NCBI GenBank assembly: GCA_963932465.1
Contig: OZ010793.1
Coordinates: 259,405,696 to 259,469,695 of the forward strand
DNA: 64,000 bases
Reading direction: 5' to 3'
DNA from: Maratus speciosus
Lineage: Eukaryota; Arthropoda; Arachnida; Araneae; Salticidae
The first letter of the stretch is position 1. Each line of letters opens with the position of its first letter. This document shows, one piece after another, positions 11,461 to 22,670 of the stretch. Under the pieces are notes generated by a model. That model did not search any database. It was not told the DNA's origin and worked only from the letters and a program-made list of their open reading frames with translations. Position numbers and translations under genes: made by a program.

Positions 11461-11632
11461 AAAGTGTTTCATAATCTATGCTTAACGCATGATTTTTCTT
11501 TCTTGTTATATATCTATATATATATAAACATGTGTAATACATCGTTGAAAAGATAAAAGTTTAAACTATTTAATGATATGAAAAAGTGAAAATCGATTTT
11601 TTGGCTGAATTTCGTTTACTCGGTCCCCTTAA

Positions 11633-12060
11633 GAGGCTGAAGATACTTTCTTATATTATACAAATTTCTGCCCAAGTTCCTCTGGATTCATAATCGCATT
11701 TATTTGCTTCTGGATCTGGCTATCTAGTGATAATATTTACTATTTCTAATAGGGGTGAGCTTAACAAATACATAACATAGCTTTCTTTTTCAATATTCAT
11801 TATGTAAATTTGTCTCAAATAATGACAAATGGACGCTGACATCACCCGTACCATCGAAATGTGCCAATTTTAGCAAGTCTTGTTGCTTACCTTGACTAGA
11901 TGCTGAAAAATCGCCAGAAATTTCCAGTTTGTTTTGAAGCTCTAATGTTTTCAATTAATATTCCTTTATTCGTGCAAAGACAAAAACATCCAGTCGAACT
12001 TTTAAAAATCTCCACTATACTCTTCGGTTTTGGATTTTAAGTAACAAACATAACTTTGCC
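11633..12060 (-). pseudogene. Ty3/gypsy gag N-terminal remnant
   Basis: On the minus strand a frame reads LLKLAHFDGTGDVSVHLSLF and then ETNLHNEY. This matches the conserved start of gypsy gag (a K-F-D...D...FL..FE pattern). A stop and frameshift follow, then a stretch resembling the gag core (KESYVMYLLSSPLLEI, then DPEANKCDYE). It continues at 9577 across the piggyBac-like insertion. It is non-functional. Confidence 0.7.
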
Positions 12061-12345
12061 GGTTCAGGCTCATAAAATATATTCAAGCTTATGAGCTTTT
12101 ATTAGCCCCCCGTATGCTATTGCTTTCTCCCATCTTATTTTGTGTCGTCTCCAATAAATAATGTTACCTTGTATAAGCCAGCCGTGAAACAAAAGCCGGT
12201 GTTTCACTGTGCGATTAAATACTCTACTGGATTTTTTTTTACTTTTAAGCATTGCACATTTTCAATGTTTATACCGTCGTATTGGAAAAAAAAGTACTTT
12301 TTGATGCAATTTGTTTGAAAACTACATCTCCATTTATTTTTGAGA

Positions 12346-12382
<37 letters not shown>

Positions 12383-12693
12383 TTGTAGTTTTTAGCGACA
12401 TTTGTTTCATTTTGGCAACTCAAGTACTCCATTTTTGTAGAAAGTAAAGAAAAAATAGTTGAAAAATAGCAATTATATCTTCTTGTTGCCATTTTCCCAT
12501 AGTAAAAACTGAAAAAAATGTAATTAAAATACGTGCTATTTTGAGAAAAATATAAATGAATGGTTTATGATAAAACATGGAGCTATTATAAACTATATTT
12601 AATTTTAAGTATCTATATTAATGCAAATAGCGTCATTTTACATAAAATAAAAGCGTGTGCTTTAAGTCTGAAAATTAAATATTTTTTGCACTA
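12061..12693. other. No gene seen; (ATT)n microsatellite
   Basis: A (TTA)n microsatellite occupies about 12350-12382. The phrase near 12270-12310 resembles Helitron-interior repeat sequence (compare 29260-29290). Nothing else was recognised. Confidence 0.5.
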
Positions 12694-13356
12694 CAGTAGA
12701 GTCCCGATTATTCGAGTTGTTTTCTTCTGATGGACTGGTGGCTTCTATTATTATAAAACAGCCATTATAAATGAAGCTTTAGGTGAAGATGAAAAAGCAA
12801 TCGTAAAATGTTAAAACTCTGATTTTCTGGTCAGAATGGGAAAAAAATGGCCATAATTTTTTTTTTTTGAAAAAAAAAAAATATATATGGCCATTTTTTT
12901 ACCATTCTGACCAGAAAATAAGAGTTCTAACTTATTACGACTGCTCTTTCCTCTTCAAATCATAAAGAATCTAACTAAAAGATACCCAAAATTGATGCTA
13001 CTCCTTTATAATAAATGTCTTCAAATAGGCCTTTTTCCAATGGCGTGGAAGAAAGGAGTAGTAGTGATATTTTTCAGGAAGAAAAATAAAGACCCAAGAA
13101 ATCCAAATTCCTACAGACCAATAACCTTACTCCCAATGATGGGTAAGGTGTTAGAGAGAATAATAAAAATACGTACACAAACATATTTAGAAAATAGAAA
13201 TCTCTTAGCAAACCAACAACATGGCTTCAAAGAGAACAGAAGCACACTAACGGCACTGCAATCTGTAAAAGACCTAATAATGGAACTTCTCCAGAACAAT
13301 AAATACGTATGATTAATATCTTTTGACATACAAGGAGCTTTTGATTCAATAGACTG

Positions 13357-14690
13357 CACTGTAAAAAAAATTCCGCAACGTTCCTGGGAAAAAATGGGCA
13401 GCTGAGTTGCCCATTATTTCCAAGAAACATTTCTTGAAAAGGACTGGAACTTTACTGTATATGTTAAAAACATTCTAAAGAAATGCCAGTAAGTTTCCTG
13501 CGAAATACCAGGAATATTTCTGTTGACAGCAAAACATTACTGACATTTCACAGCATGCGGGATCCGCAGACGATTTTTACATTTCCAGTTGACAATTTTC
13601 GCTTTATTATCATTATTTCTTGGAATGAAAAAATATTTTGAAATTGACATCAAAATTATTATTTATAATTTATACGAAAAAATAAATTTTCAGTTAAAAT
13701 TCAATAAAGTAAATATATATATGATACATTGTTTCTGAACTTTGCTTAAAATATAAAAATATATGAATGTAAATAATAATTAGAAAAAAAATCTAGACAT
13801 AAAATATTTTGGATTTTCGTCAGTAATTATGTTAGTTTACAAGTTAGATAAAATACATATAAATTTTCATGAAAAAAAAAATCCTAAACGTAATTGCATA
13901 TTTTTTCCGAAAAAAAAAATCAAATTTGCAGCAATTCAAAGTGTCAAATATATATCAAATTTAAATCAAATTGTAAAGTGTTAAAATATAAAATTAATTA
14001 AAAAAGAAAAAAAAAAGTCAAGAGGTAGCATCGAACTCGGGCCGTACGGGTGGCGTGCGAGCCTTCTGCGTCCACACCACGAAAGACACATTGAGAGCTG
14101 CAAACTAATGGTATTTGAAACGTATGCTAAACCTCGGCATCTAATTTCTGAAAATCTAAGGCCCATTTGAAGAAATCCTTTCACAAGAATAATTAGAGAT
14201 AAGAACTCTAAAACATACTTTAAATTAATCAAAATCGGTGAGAATCATGTTTGATGGTCCCCTGGTTAATGGAGATCCAAATAATAGGTGTATTTTTTTT
14301 ACACGGTTTGCTCGTTGAACATTCCACAGACAAGTACGAGAGATAATCTCTTAGCGATGTCACAGAGGTATTGTATTTTCATCTGAATGGTCTTGACAAT
14401 AGAGACGTAAAGGATTATGTCGTCTATTGATTTATTTGCATTCCATATTGATTTTTTTACATTCATTTAAGGAATTCGTTTTCGACACTCGCGCGCGAGG
14501 AACGGATTATAGCAAAAAAAATAATAAATGGCGGCCGCAGCGTTTTGCTGTTTCCAACTTTTGTTCAGGAACGTTTCAGATAAGAAAACCAGAATTTCAC
14601 AGGAAAGAGCTAAATTATTCTGAAAACCTGAGAAAAGGTGAAACGTTCCTGGATTTTACATGGAACGTTACCATTTTTTTTTTACAGTGT
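13357..14690. mobile_element. CACTGTA-type DNA element inserted in LINE RT
   Basis: The ends are CACTGTAAAAAAAATTCC and TTTTTTTTTTACAGTG. A 2-bp TG duplication flanks it (13355-13356 and 14691-14692). Excision restores the RT frame across AFDSID and W, which fixes the borders. The two ends also share ACGTTCCTGG-like subterminal inverted sequence. Related TA-flanked elements lie at 22671-23058 and 62994-63240. A Tc1/mariner-type mobiliser is likely. No transposase was seen inside. Confidence 0.82.
13981..14100 (-). mobile_element. tRNA-like (SINE-like) segment, weak
   Basis: On the minus strand, GTGGTGTGGACGCAGAAGG is followed about 30 nt later by CCCGAGTTCGATGC, resembling a tRNA T-arm and B box. 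An A box is not clear. It lies inside the CACTGTA element. It could be a decayed SINE or a chance GC-rich patch. Confidence 0.35.
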
Positions 14691-15302
14691 GGAATATGAT
14701 CTCGGGACTAATCGAAGAATCAGAACTACCTAGATACCTAAAAAATTTACTTATTAACTATATAAGTGATATATTCATCGGAGCAAACAACTTTAGTTTC
14801 ATTCAATGGCTTCGTAGTTTCAAGAAATGCCGGCAGAGTTCATGTTTAGGCCCGTTATTATGGTTAATAGTAACAGACTTCATCATTAAGGAACTACTTA
14901 AAAAGTTCCCAGAACTAGTGGTTTATGCAGATGACTTTGTGGTATTAATAAAAGGAAATTCAAGAACCGACTTAGAAAAGGATGCTAATGAAAAAATCCG
15001 TAGTTTTGAAGAAATATGTAACAGATTAAATCTGAACATTTCACAAGAGAAAACAAAAGCAATACTCTTTGGAAGAAACCTCTTAAATAACAGACATCCA
15101 ATTTTTAAATTAAAAAATAAAACAATCAAACTAGAGAAATCATTACCATACTTAGGAATAATCTTTGATCAAAAATTAAAATTTCAAATTCATCTGGAAA
15201 ATTTAAAAGCAAGAATATCTCAGTTTGTTACTAGTTTCAAATTCCTGGGAAATTACCAAAAAGGAATAAATCCAAAAATAAAAAAGATGTGGTGCACAAC
15301 GG

Positions 15303-16331
15303 TTGTTGATTGAAAGACAAATCTTGTATGCACATGGAATATGGTTCCCTAATTTAAACAGTCGTGGAATCGGATCTCTGAAAACAATACAAAGAATGAG
15401 TTTAATGAATGTTATCAAAACTCACAGAAGCATCTCACACGAAGCACTAAATGTTTTAACAGGAGTACCACCAATCATCACAAAAATCCAGAACGAATTC
15501 ATGGCATATCAGACAAAAATGGGAAAAAGAAATTTAATAATTCAATCGACGAAAATAAATAAAGATAATTTAATGCTGAAGGAAAGTACGTTCGATTTTC
15601 CAGACTATTACAAAATTAATAACCTGAATATACTAGAAGAAATAACGGAAACAGAAATTCGCAGCAATAAATTAAAGATATATACTGATGGCTCTTTAAT
15701 GAAACAGGGAACTTCATGCGCCTTTACAGTCATGTTAGAAGATACTTTTATCCACGACAGTGCTGCGCGCTTAAACCCTCTCAATTCAATCTATCAGGCA
15801 GAACTTAAAGCAATACTAAATTCAATAGAATGGTTTTCGACCTCTAGATTTACATCAGTTTTAATCCTAACAGACAGCAGATCCTCACTAGATGCCCTCA
15901 AAATTATCGTCCCAAGAAACAAAATAATAAGACAGATTTATACAGAACTACAAAAAATCCCGCAGAAATCTATACATATAGCATGGACAAAGGCTCACAT
16001 AGGAACAGTTGGGAATGAGCGCGCAGACACCTTGGCAAAAAATGCAATTGAACACGACCACTATGGTGAAATTCAACATATACCATTCCCGGATTCAGTA
16101 ATTAAAAATTATGTACGGGAAAAAATTATCCAAGACTGGCAGGATATCTGGAAACATTCAGTAAAAGGACGAGATACATATAAAATTCTTAACCAAGTTA
16201 ACAAAGAATTTATCTGTACTTCAAGATCATCAGGTTATTACATTAGTGGCCATGGCAGTTTTCCTGCATTTCTCTACAGCGATGACCACGATGACCACCT
16301 CGGGAACTCAGCTTTCGCTTTAGAGTGTTAG
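15303..16331 (+). pseudogene. LINE RNase H and C-terminal region
   Basis: The frame of about 340 codons is shifted relative to the RT. RNase H motifs appear in order: YTDGS (about residue 126), YQAELKAI with the catalytic glutamate, LTDSRSS, and NERADTLAK with the last aspartate. All four acidic positions are retained. The enzyme would remove RNA from the cDNA hybrid. After a stop at 16329-16331 another frame continues with cysteine-containing sequence (CSCTKGRGTVQHYIF), a broken version of the terminal zinc-binding region. Confidence 0.88.
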
Positions 16332-17560
16332 TGCAATCCCGAGGGGTGCATTTCTCTACAAAGTAGGCAAATTAAATTCGGGCATATGCTCCTGCACTAA
16401 AGGCCGAGGTACAGTACAACACTATATTTTTGGGAACTGCTCTCTCCTACCTAATCATTTCAAATTTAATAAAAACAAAACCTTAAGGAAAAACTTCCAG
16501 AAGATTCTACTGGATTCAGCAAACTTTTCAGCGCTAAATGAAAATTACAATATTCTTAATAAACACTACTCCTTCATAAAAATGATTCTATAAACAGTGT
16601 CACCCATTAACTATCAAGATCATTCATAAAAGTATTAAACATCGCCTAATTAAGTAACACCTTGATTTGTAAAAGTTTATATTTCTGAATTTTGGACTAA
16701 ATCTCCAAATTGTGAATTTTATCTTCAAACTAAAATCTACAGTGTTTAGAACTGTAAAAATCATACTATGAACTATGAAATATAATGACTTTGAACTGCA
16801 AAATATAATGACTCAAAAATGTGACATATACTTCACTGAACTGTGAAATACATAGACTATTCAAATTATTAAGCTATCTAGAACTTTAAAATTAATTATA
16901 ATTAATATCTCAAACTTGCTTAACAGGTCATCACTCAGAATCATAATTAAATTTAACAAGACTATTATTTCATTTAAATATCATTCAAAGTTTCGCTCAG
17001 ATTTACTTATTTTTCAGATTTCAATCAATTTTGTCTCAACTAACTTTGTTTTATTAAGTCCTATTAGGCCCTAATATGGATTAGTATAAATTTTTAAGAA
17101 ATCTTTTAGCTAATTTAATTAAATTTAATTAACATTAACAATACTATTTTATTTTTCATTAAAATTTTAAATTGGCTACTTTCAAGTATTCCTATTTTAA
17201 TAACTGATTGATGATCTGTAATATCTGTAATCCAAAATATTGTTTTATTTGGGCTCGCCCAGCTTAAGCAACATTGGGTAGCTCTTGTGATATGATTGTA
17301 CAATTTTAATTGAAATTTCAATGGGGGGCTACCTGCTGAGGCCTCCGGGCCCGTCTGGTGTCTTTGGGTTTCGTGGGAAGGTGGATATGGGTTTTTCCCC
17401 TTGTGGACATTTAGCTCCTATACCGCAAGGTTGGCTGTCCACGAGTGGGTGATTTCTGTTTCTGCTCTTTCCTCTTCACTTAAACACTTCATTTATAATG
17501 GCTGTTTCATAATAATAGAAACCACCAGTCCACCAGAAGAAAATGAAGTAATGGAAATGT

Positions 17561-18121
17561 CGGGGGCGACACAAAATTCTGAAAAGTAGAATTCCTGTTC
17601 TTATCTTTAATTTGTGCAGACAGACATATTTACAAACGCATAATTTTATTAATACGAATTTTACAAAGAAGGAATTATTGGATACTTTAACCACTGAGCT
17701 CCGTTATATATGGAGCTCAGTGACTTTAACGAACTTTAGTAACGGCAAATGATTAAATAATTTAAAAAAAAAACATATGATGCATGATTGATCATATTTT
17801 CTAAATAAGAATGCATAATCTTATATATACTCCACAAATTATGACAATATTAAATGAAAATAATAAACAACCATATTTTACGGTAAATGCGTAAAATTTA
17901 AAAATGCAGACTTTATTTAAAACTTTATTTTCTTAATTCCCGAAACTATTAAGCTGAATCAAATAGCAGATTACTTCTCCAGGTCTTCATTCAAAGTACT
18001 AGTTTTCATGAAAAGGCAAACAGTGTTCAGTATATCCCAAACAAATAGGCTAGAACATATTGACACAGAACAAAAACCTTTAAAAACTCTTAACCATGTT
18101 CAGCATTCCTTTTCAATAGCA
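17561..18121. other. No gene seen; contains a micro-palindrome
   Basis: AT-rich sequence with no recognised coding frame. A 31-bp palindrome flanked by 8-bp repeats lies at 17684-17730. Confidence 0.5.
17684..17730. mobile_element. 31-bp palindrome flanked by an 8-bp direct repeat
   Basis: ACTTTAAC (17684-17691 and 17723-17730) flanks a perfect inverted pair CACTGAGCTCC / GGAGCTCAGTG separated by 9 nt. An 8-bp duplication around matched inverted tips is the layout of a hAT insertion shrunk to little more than its two tips. No longer relative is visible in the window. Confidence 0.65.
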
Positions 18122-18128
18122 TCTCTCT

Positions 18129-18170
<42 letters not shown>

Positions 18171-19464
18171 GCTGACGCTGTTGTCGCTGTCATAATTGAA
18201 TTTATTGTGCTGGGACTTTTTCTTGGCTTATATTTAAAAAAATATTGCATGTAAAAATATGAAAACAGAAAATTTTATAGAAAGATGTATGATAAATACT
18301 CTGCAGCAGACTGTTTTTAAAAATTATTTTAAACTGTATTTAATGTTGAAATCGGTCAAAATAGCTTGGTTAAAAATTTTTTATAGGATCAAAACCTAGC
18401 TTAGCAATTTAAATATATTTTGGGAGCACGTACTTAACGAGGTTGTAGTGTGCAGTGCCCATTCCTTTTTTTTTTTTTAATTTGTCTAATTTTTCAAGGG
18501 TTTTTTTTTTAAGTTTTATATTCAAAATTTCATTATCTGAATAGAGATTTATTTGACATTTCGAAGAAGTCATTTTTTTTTATCTGTTGTTGCCAGATTT
18601 TAAAAAAGCTCAAATAATAATATTTCCAAATTTTTGTGAGCGAAAAGTAATTAATGAGGAAAATTACATCATAAAAAGCCCAAATAATAAAATTGCGAAA
18701 CATTTTCCTATTGAAAAATTTATTTGCACGTAAATATTAAAAGAGAAAGAAAATTTATATTAAATTATTAAGTGCGCAAAACATTAAATGGGAGCAAATT
18801 ACACCACATATAAAACAATATATTTAAAACAATTTTCTTATGGCGTCTAAAAAGAAACTGTTCTTGTAGACGTTATTATGAAAGTTCGGGGCGCAGCGAC
18901 ATTTTTTACTTAATCATTTTATACATGCTGATTTTCAAATGTGTGATAGATCTTACTTAATCAATCATTAATTAAGGTACCAGCTGTCATGACAGCGGTG
19001 AATGCGGCCTTGGGAACCGAAAATTGCCCCTTCTCTAGCCAAAGGGAAATGAATGGCAACCCGATTACAAAGGATCACCACTGTCATGATAATATAATTC
19101 AATCTTCCGTAATCTGATGATCTTTTTCAAACAGAGCAAATTAGCGTGTTTTTAGATCCTGCGGTGTCTGTACGGAGGCTGGCGCAGAGTTGGGCAAATT
19201 TGTAATTGCAATTATCTGCAATGTAATTACAATTTAATTGTATGTAATTAATTATAGTTAAAATTACATACCATAAAAAGTTCTTCCAGCACTGTAGCCG
19301 GAACCGCCCTCATCCTATTATTTGACAAAATTTCTGCATTTGAATGTGTGTAACTATAATCAATTACATGCAATTAACTTGTAATTGCATTGCGGATAAT
19401 TGAGATTACAAATTTGCCCGACTCTGGTTGGCGAGCGTAGCTCGTGGAGGGCAGATCCCTCTGG
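18122..19464 (+). mobile_element. Non-autonomous Helitron (copy B)
   Basis: It starts TCTCTCTATTCTAAAA, as in copy A at 658, and ends CTGG before T, preceded by a GC-rich region matching copy A's tail (TTGGCGAGC...). The interior matches copy A over long stretches. An A-run of about 33 bp lies near its 5' end, and a hAT-like MITE interrupts it at 19185-19426. No helicase ORF is present. Confidence 0.72.
19185..19426. mobile_element. hAT-like palindromic MITE in Helitron B
   Basis: The ends CAGAGTTGGGCAAATTTG and CAAATTTGCCCGACTCTG form hAT-type tips. The subterminal parts (AATTGCAATTATC and relatives) are also inverted over about 80 bp per side. The flanks GCTGGCG and GTTGGCG look like a slightly decayed target duplication. 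Helitron A lacks the insert at this point in its tail. Confidence 0.75.
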
Positions 19465-19467
19465 TAG

Positions 19468-20140
19468 TTAACCCTTTGCACTCCAAGTTTTTTTTTCATG
19501 GCGGGACTAGCAACTCCACGACATTTTTAAAGAAAATAAAATATGATCTTATATAATCAAATTGAAAATATTATTTTTTATTTGAATGTTTTATATACAT
19601 GTTAGAAATATAATATTTAAACCTTATGCTTTATAGTTCTGTTGGGTGTGGTATAAATCACTCACCAAGGTGCATTGCAGGCTTTTCGGGACAAGTGTCA
19701 CAAAATGGCGTGTTTATTTGGAATGCGCCGGTGCTGAGGAAATACTCTAAGGCACTCTTATGGCTGACAAAAACTACACGTTTAATACTAGTTTTATTAT
19801 TATTATTATATTGTTATAACATTGCTTTGCCAAAAGAGAAATAATAAAATCGAATAACAGTGCCGTTTTTTATAATGCTAAATTTTGTCTATGATACATA
19901 TCAGTCAGTTTTATCTTCATAAAAAAATTGTTATAAAATACATTTTGGATACTTCCTTTTATCACATCTGTACAGATTCTAATTAGATCACTTCATTAAT
20001 GTATTAATAGAACGGTAAGTAAGAACCAAGGTTGGAATTAACGTAAATTGTTCATTTAAATTAAGATGGTGAGTGAGACTCACCGTTGGAGTTGATGCAA
20101 AGAATAGCGCGGTGAGTGAGACTCAACGTTGGACTGCAAA
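19468..20140. mobile_element. piggyBac-like fragment with subterminal repeats
   Basis: The left border is TTAA followed by CCCTTTGCACTCCAAG. The right side has three tandem relatives of GGTGAGTGAGACTCAACG ending GTTGGACTGCAAA, the complement of the left tip. The right TTAA is not preserved. No transposase is present; the open frame inside is not convincing. Confidence 0.5.
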
Positions 20141-21414
20141 TATGATATATTACTAAAATTATAAAAAGTATATACTTGCGTCAAAATTACGTAAGAGCAT
20201 ACAAAGCTGCAATGCTAAAAAAGAGAAAAAGACATAATGTTAATTCTGAATTCTTTAAAGCAACTTGTAAAGATTTTTTTTTACTTTATTACACTTTTTA
20301 TTTTGCAAATGTAAATTTGTCCGTTTTTAATGAGTTAAAAAAAATAAATATATTGGCCATTAAACAATTGGATCTTTGCAATGACCATAAAATAATTAGA
20401 TCTTCACTGGCGATTTCAGTAACAAAGGAATAGCTATTTAATGACAATTGGAATAATAGCATAGTCCTATCTTCAGTTTAGTGAGATTGCAGAAAAAGAA
20501 GCTCTCAGCCGTATTATCTATTGTCTTTCTTTCACGATATTCTTTTCTGGATAAATATAATGAGATATGTTTCACGCCAAAGCTCACCTTGACACTAACT
20601 GTTGCAAATATATTTTGTGAATGAACAGAAAATGAACTAATTAGAGGAGAAATTACTGAGATTTATATTTTGTGATTGTTTAATAATTCTTTCAATTCCC
20701 CCCCCCCCCCCCCCAATATTTTCATCATGAGATGCAACAAAATGGTATTTCACACTACAACCAACCTTGACATCATACATTGAAAATCATTTATGTGAAC
20801 AACAGAAACTAACAAATTAGAGAAAGATCTACTGACATTCGTATTTTTCTATTGTTAACTGGATCGCTCAAGCATTTTGCTAATTTTTTTTATATGTGAG
20901 ACTTATCTGAAAGTAGTGCAATTTCATACGGAAAATGTCGTTTTCATTTCATCTTTTTCATTGTTCTTATAAGCTACGCATCCTGCTTGATTTAGGATTG
21001 TTACTTGCCTGTCTTAGGATTTCTCAAAGTGAAAGTTTACTATTATTTTTCATATTCAGTTAAAATTTTCAAACCATGCGAGCCTATGAAAAATTTCTAT
21101 TATTATTTGTATTGTTCTATCTTAATCAAGTGATTCCTGTTATTTTAAACAGATCTTTTATTTACTACAATATGTTCTGTGGCATTTTTCAAACATTTGT
21201 ATTATTTAAAATGTAACAAGTATTGTCTTATATTTTCTAAACATAGTGTAGATGTTTCCCATTTTAAGAGTAATTCATAATTTTGTAATTCAAAATGTAC
21301 TCTTTGGTGACGCTTTAATCGTAGATTTTTATATTTATAATTTTTATTAATTACGAAAATTGTTTATACGTTTCAGATTATACACAATTTTATTTATTTC
21401 AATTTTGTTTTCAG
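20141..21414. other. No gene seen; C17 homopolymer
   Basis: AT-rich sequence. A run of 17 C occurs at 20698-20714. It contains the 3' part of the intron before the first recognised CUB exon, including the T-rich tract before the acceptor at 21413-21414. The upstream exon lies outside the window or was not recognised. Confidence 0.5.
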
Positions 21415-21445
21415 GGACAAGGTTTAGAAAAAGAATCTAATAATG
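21415..21445 (+). CDS. Microexon of CUB-domain gene (31 nt)
   Basis: The acceptor TTTTGTTTTCAG and donor GTAAGT bound a 31-nt open stretch reading GQGLEKESNN plus one base. The leftover base joins the next exon at phase 1 to give an aspartate just before the first CUB cysteine. That the splice phases fit and no stop appears supports it as a real exon. It encodes a polar linker N-terminal to the first CUB domain. Its own 5' neighbour, probably carrying the signal peptide, was not found, so the gene is incomplete. A microexon this small could be coincidental; an RNA read across the junction would settle it. Confidence 0.55.
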
Positions 21446-22083
21446 GTAAGTTAAATTTTGTTTTACATTTGATCAATTAACATATCTGAAATCATATTTA
21501 CATTACTAAATTGTGTGTTTCTTTCTTTCTTTCAAATGAAATATCGTAAACTCTTATAAGATTTTAGATATTTACGTATGTGCCGAAACACAAAAAATGC
21601 TGATGTTTTTAAAAATCTTTTCATATAAAATTTTTAATTATGCAGTACAAATGAATCTTAATTTCGGAACATCAAGGGATTCTATTTTATCAGTTATAGT
21701 AGTAAACTAATTAAAATATTAAGAATATTAGTAAGCTAATAAAAATTTGCAGCAACGACATAAATAACGATTTAATGTGTTTTGTCCCAGAAAGAAGAAG
21801 AATAAAGCTGCGGCGTCATTTCAGATTTTATTTGGAGGGAGCATAATTCTTTCATTGGGTGTAATAAATCCAGATTTGCTGTCCATCTAAAATGAATTAT
21901 TTTTCTTTAACTTCTTTTACATACACATTTTCAAAGTAATATCTGTACTATTATAATTTTTTTACATGCAATTAATGTGTTGGTAAAAACAAATGAAAAC
22001 TTTCAACTAATAAAAAGAAAATAAAAAAACAGATAATGATTTTTTTTTTTTTTTTTTTTAAAGTTGAACTCAGAAGGGGGAAA

Positions 22084-22270
22084 GGGGGCTACTTTAGTCA
22101 CGCGAAGACACTCGCAAGCTAATGTTAAATCTATGGGATCTTTTAAAATATTTCATTTACATTTCAGTATTTGTGTATATATATATATATATATTCATTG
22201 AACAGCCCAGGTCGATATCTACAAAAGCCGTTTTTTACTTTTTCGATTTTAGTTGCAGTTTTTTCTTTTT
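22084..22270. repeat. Diverged half copy of the TTAA MITE at 746
   Basis: The stretch GGGGCTACTTTAGTCAC, then GCTAATGTTAAATCTATGGG and GCCGTTTTTTACTTTTTCGA, follows the left arm at 746-945. The second arm is missing. It lies within the first CUB-gene intron. Confidence 0.6.
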
Positions 22271-22670
22271 TCTATCACGATGCTTTCATGTTCGGAACTG
22301 GTTTCGAAATGGCGGCACCTTAATGACGCCTCTGAATGAAAATACGTGTGATTCTCACATAATTCCTTACAGCTGTCAGTCTCTTTTCTGGTCACAAAAA
22401 CGCTGATATTTTTTTTGTGAATACTTTAATAATTGTTGTAGTTTTTTTCATCAACCAGAAATTCTCTCTAAAAACGTGTTTCCAGAATTATCCTAAACAC
22501 CATTTGATTTTACAAGAAATAAAATGACTCGAAACCCCAGCGTTGCTTTTTATTTTTTTAATCGCACAGCATCTAAAAAGAAAATGGTTATTCTATAAAT
22601 TGTATCAGATACCAACAAAGAACTAAATTTAAATACAGAATTGATTTTATATATGCATTACACGAATATA

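Larger units (their letters stand above)
9582..11628. mobile_element. piggyBac-like non-autonomous element, TTAA-flanked
   Basis: The left end GGGGACCGGGTAAGC and right end GTTTACTCGGTCCCC are inverted repeats. TTAA lies at both borders (9578-9581 and 11629-11632), the piggyBac target signature. The 2047-bp interior holds no transposase ORF, only a palindromic insert and a degenerate tandem array. Removing the element rejoins two pieces of gypsy gag, which supports these exact borders. Confidence 0.88.
12959..15313 (+). pseudogene. LINE reverse transcriptase, interrupted
   Basis: The frame before the insert (12959-13354) carries classical RT motifs: FPMAWKKGVVVI, SYRPITLLP, GKVLERI and QQHGFKENRST. 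A TGA at 13310-13312 breaks it. The motif AFDSID is cut by the CACTGTA element (13357-14690), and the frame resumes WNMISGLIEES. The catalytic YADDFVVL box follows at about 14924-14947, then the thumb region to 15313, where a frameshift leads into the RNase H frame. It would have copied LINE RNA at the target site but is now dead because of the stop, insertion and frameshift. Confidence 0.88.
12958..17461 (+). mobile_element. 5'-truncated LINE (I-group type), 17-bp target duplication
   Basis: The 17-bp sequence CTGCTCTTTCCTCTTCA lies on both sides (12941-12957 and 17462-17478), defining the insertion. Inside are RT, RNase H, a cysteine/histidine remnant and a 3' untranslated region of about 800 bp. 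A 1334-bp element splits the RT at 13357-14690, leaving about 3.17 kb of LINE. The endonuclease and ORF1 are absent, as expected of 5' truncation. RNase H downstream of RT fits the I/LOA/R1-like group. The exact clade was not determined. Confidence 0.85.
12694..17560. mobile_element. pogo-like palindromic element, split by a LINE
   Basis: The left end CAGTAGAGTCCCGATTATTC after TA resembles a pogo/Tigger terminus. The left arm (about 12720-12860) is repeated in inverted form at 12880-12957, and that arm continues at 17479-17545 after the LINE. The shared phrases are GGACTGGTGG, CAGCCATTATAAATGAAG and TTCTGGTCAGAATGG. The interrupted palindrome closes when the LINE is removed. The right terminus is diverged and not located exactly. 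Confidence 0.6.

Noticed and set aside
12070..12252. 60-codon minus-strand frame next to the gypsy gag
   Set aside because: No gag-like motif and no continuity with the recognised gag stretch.
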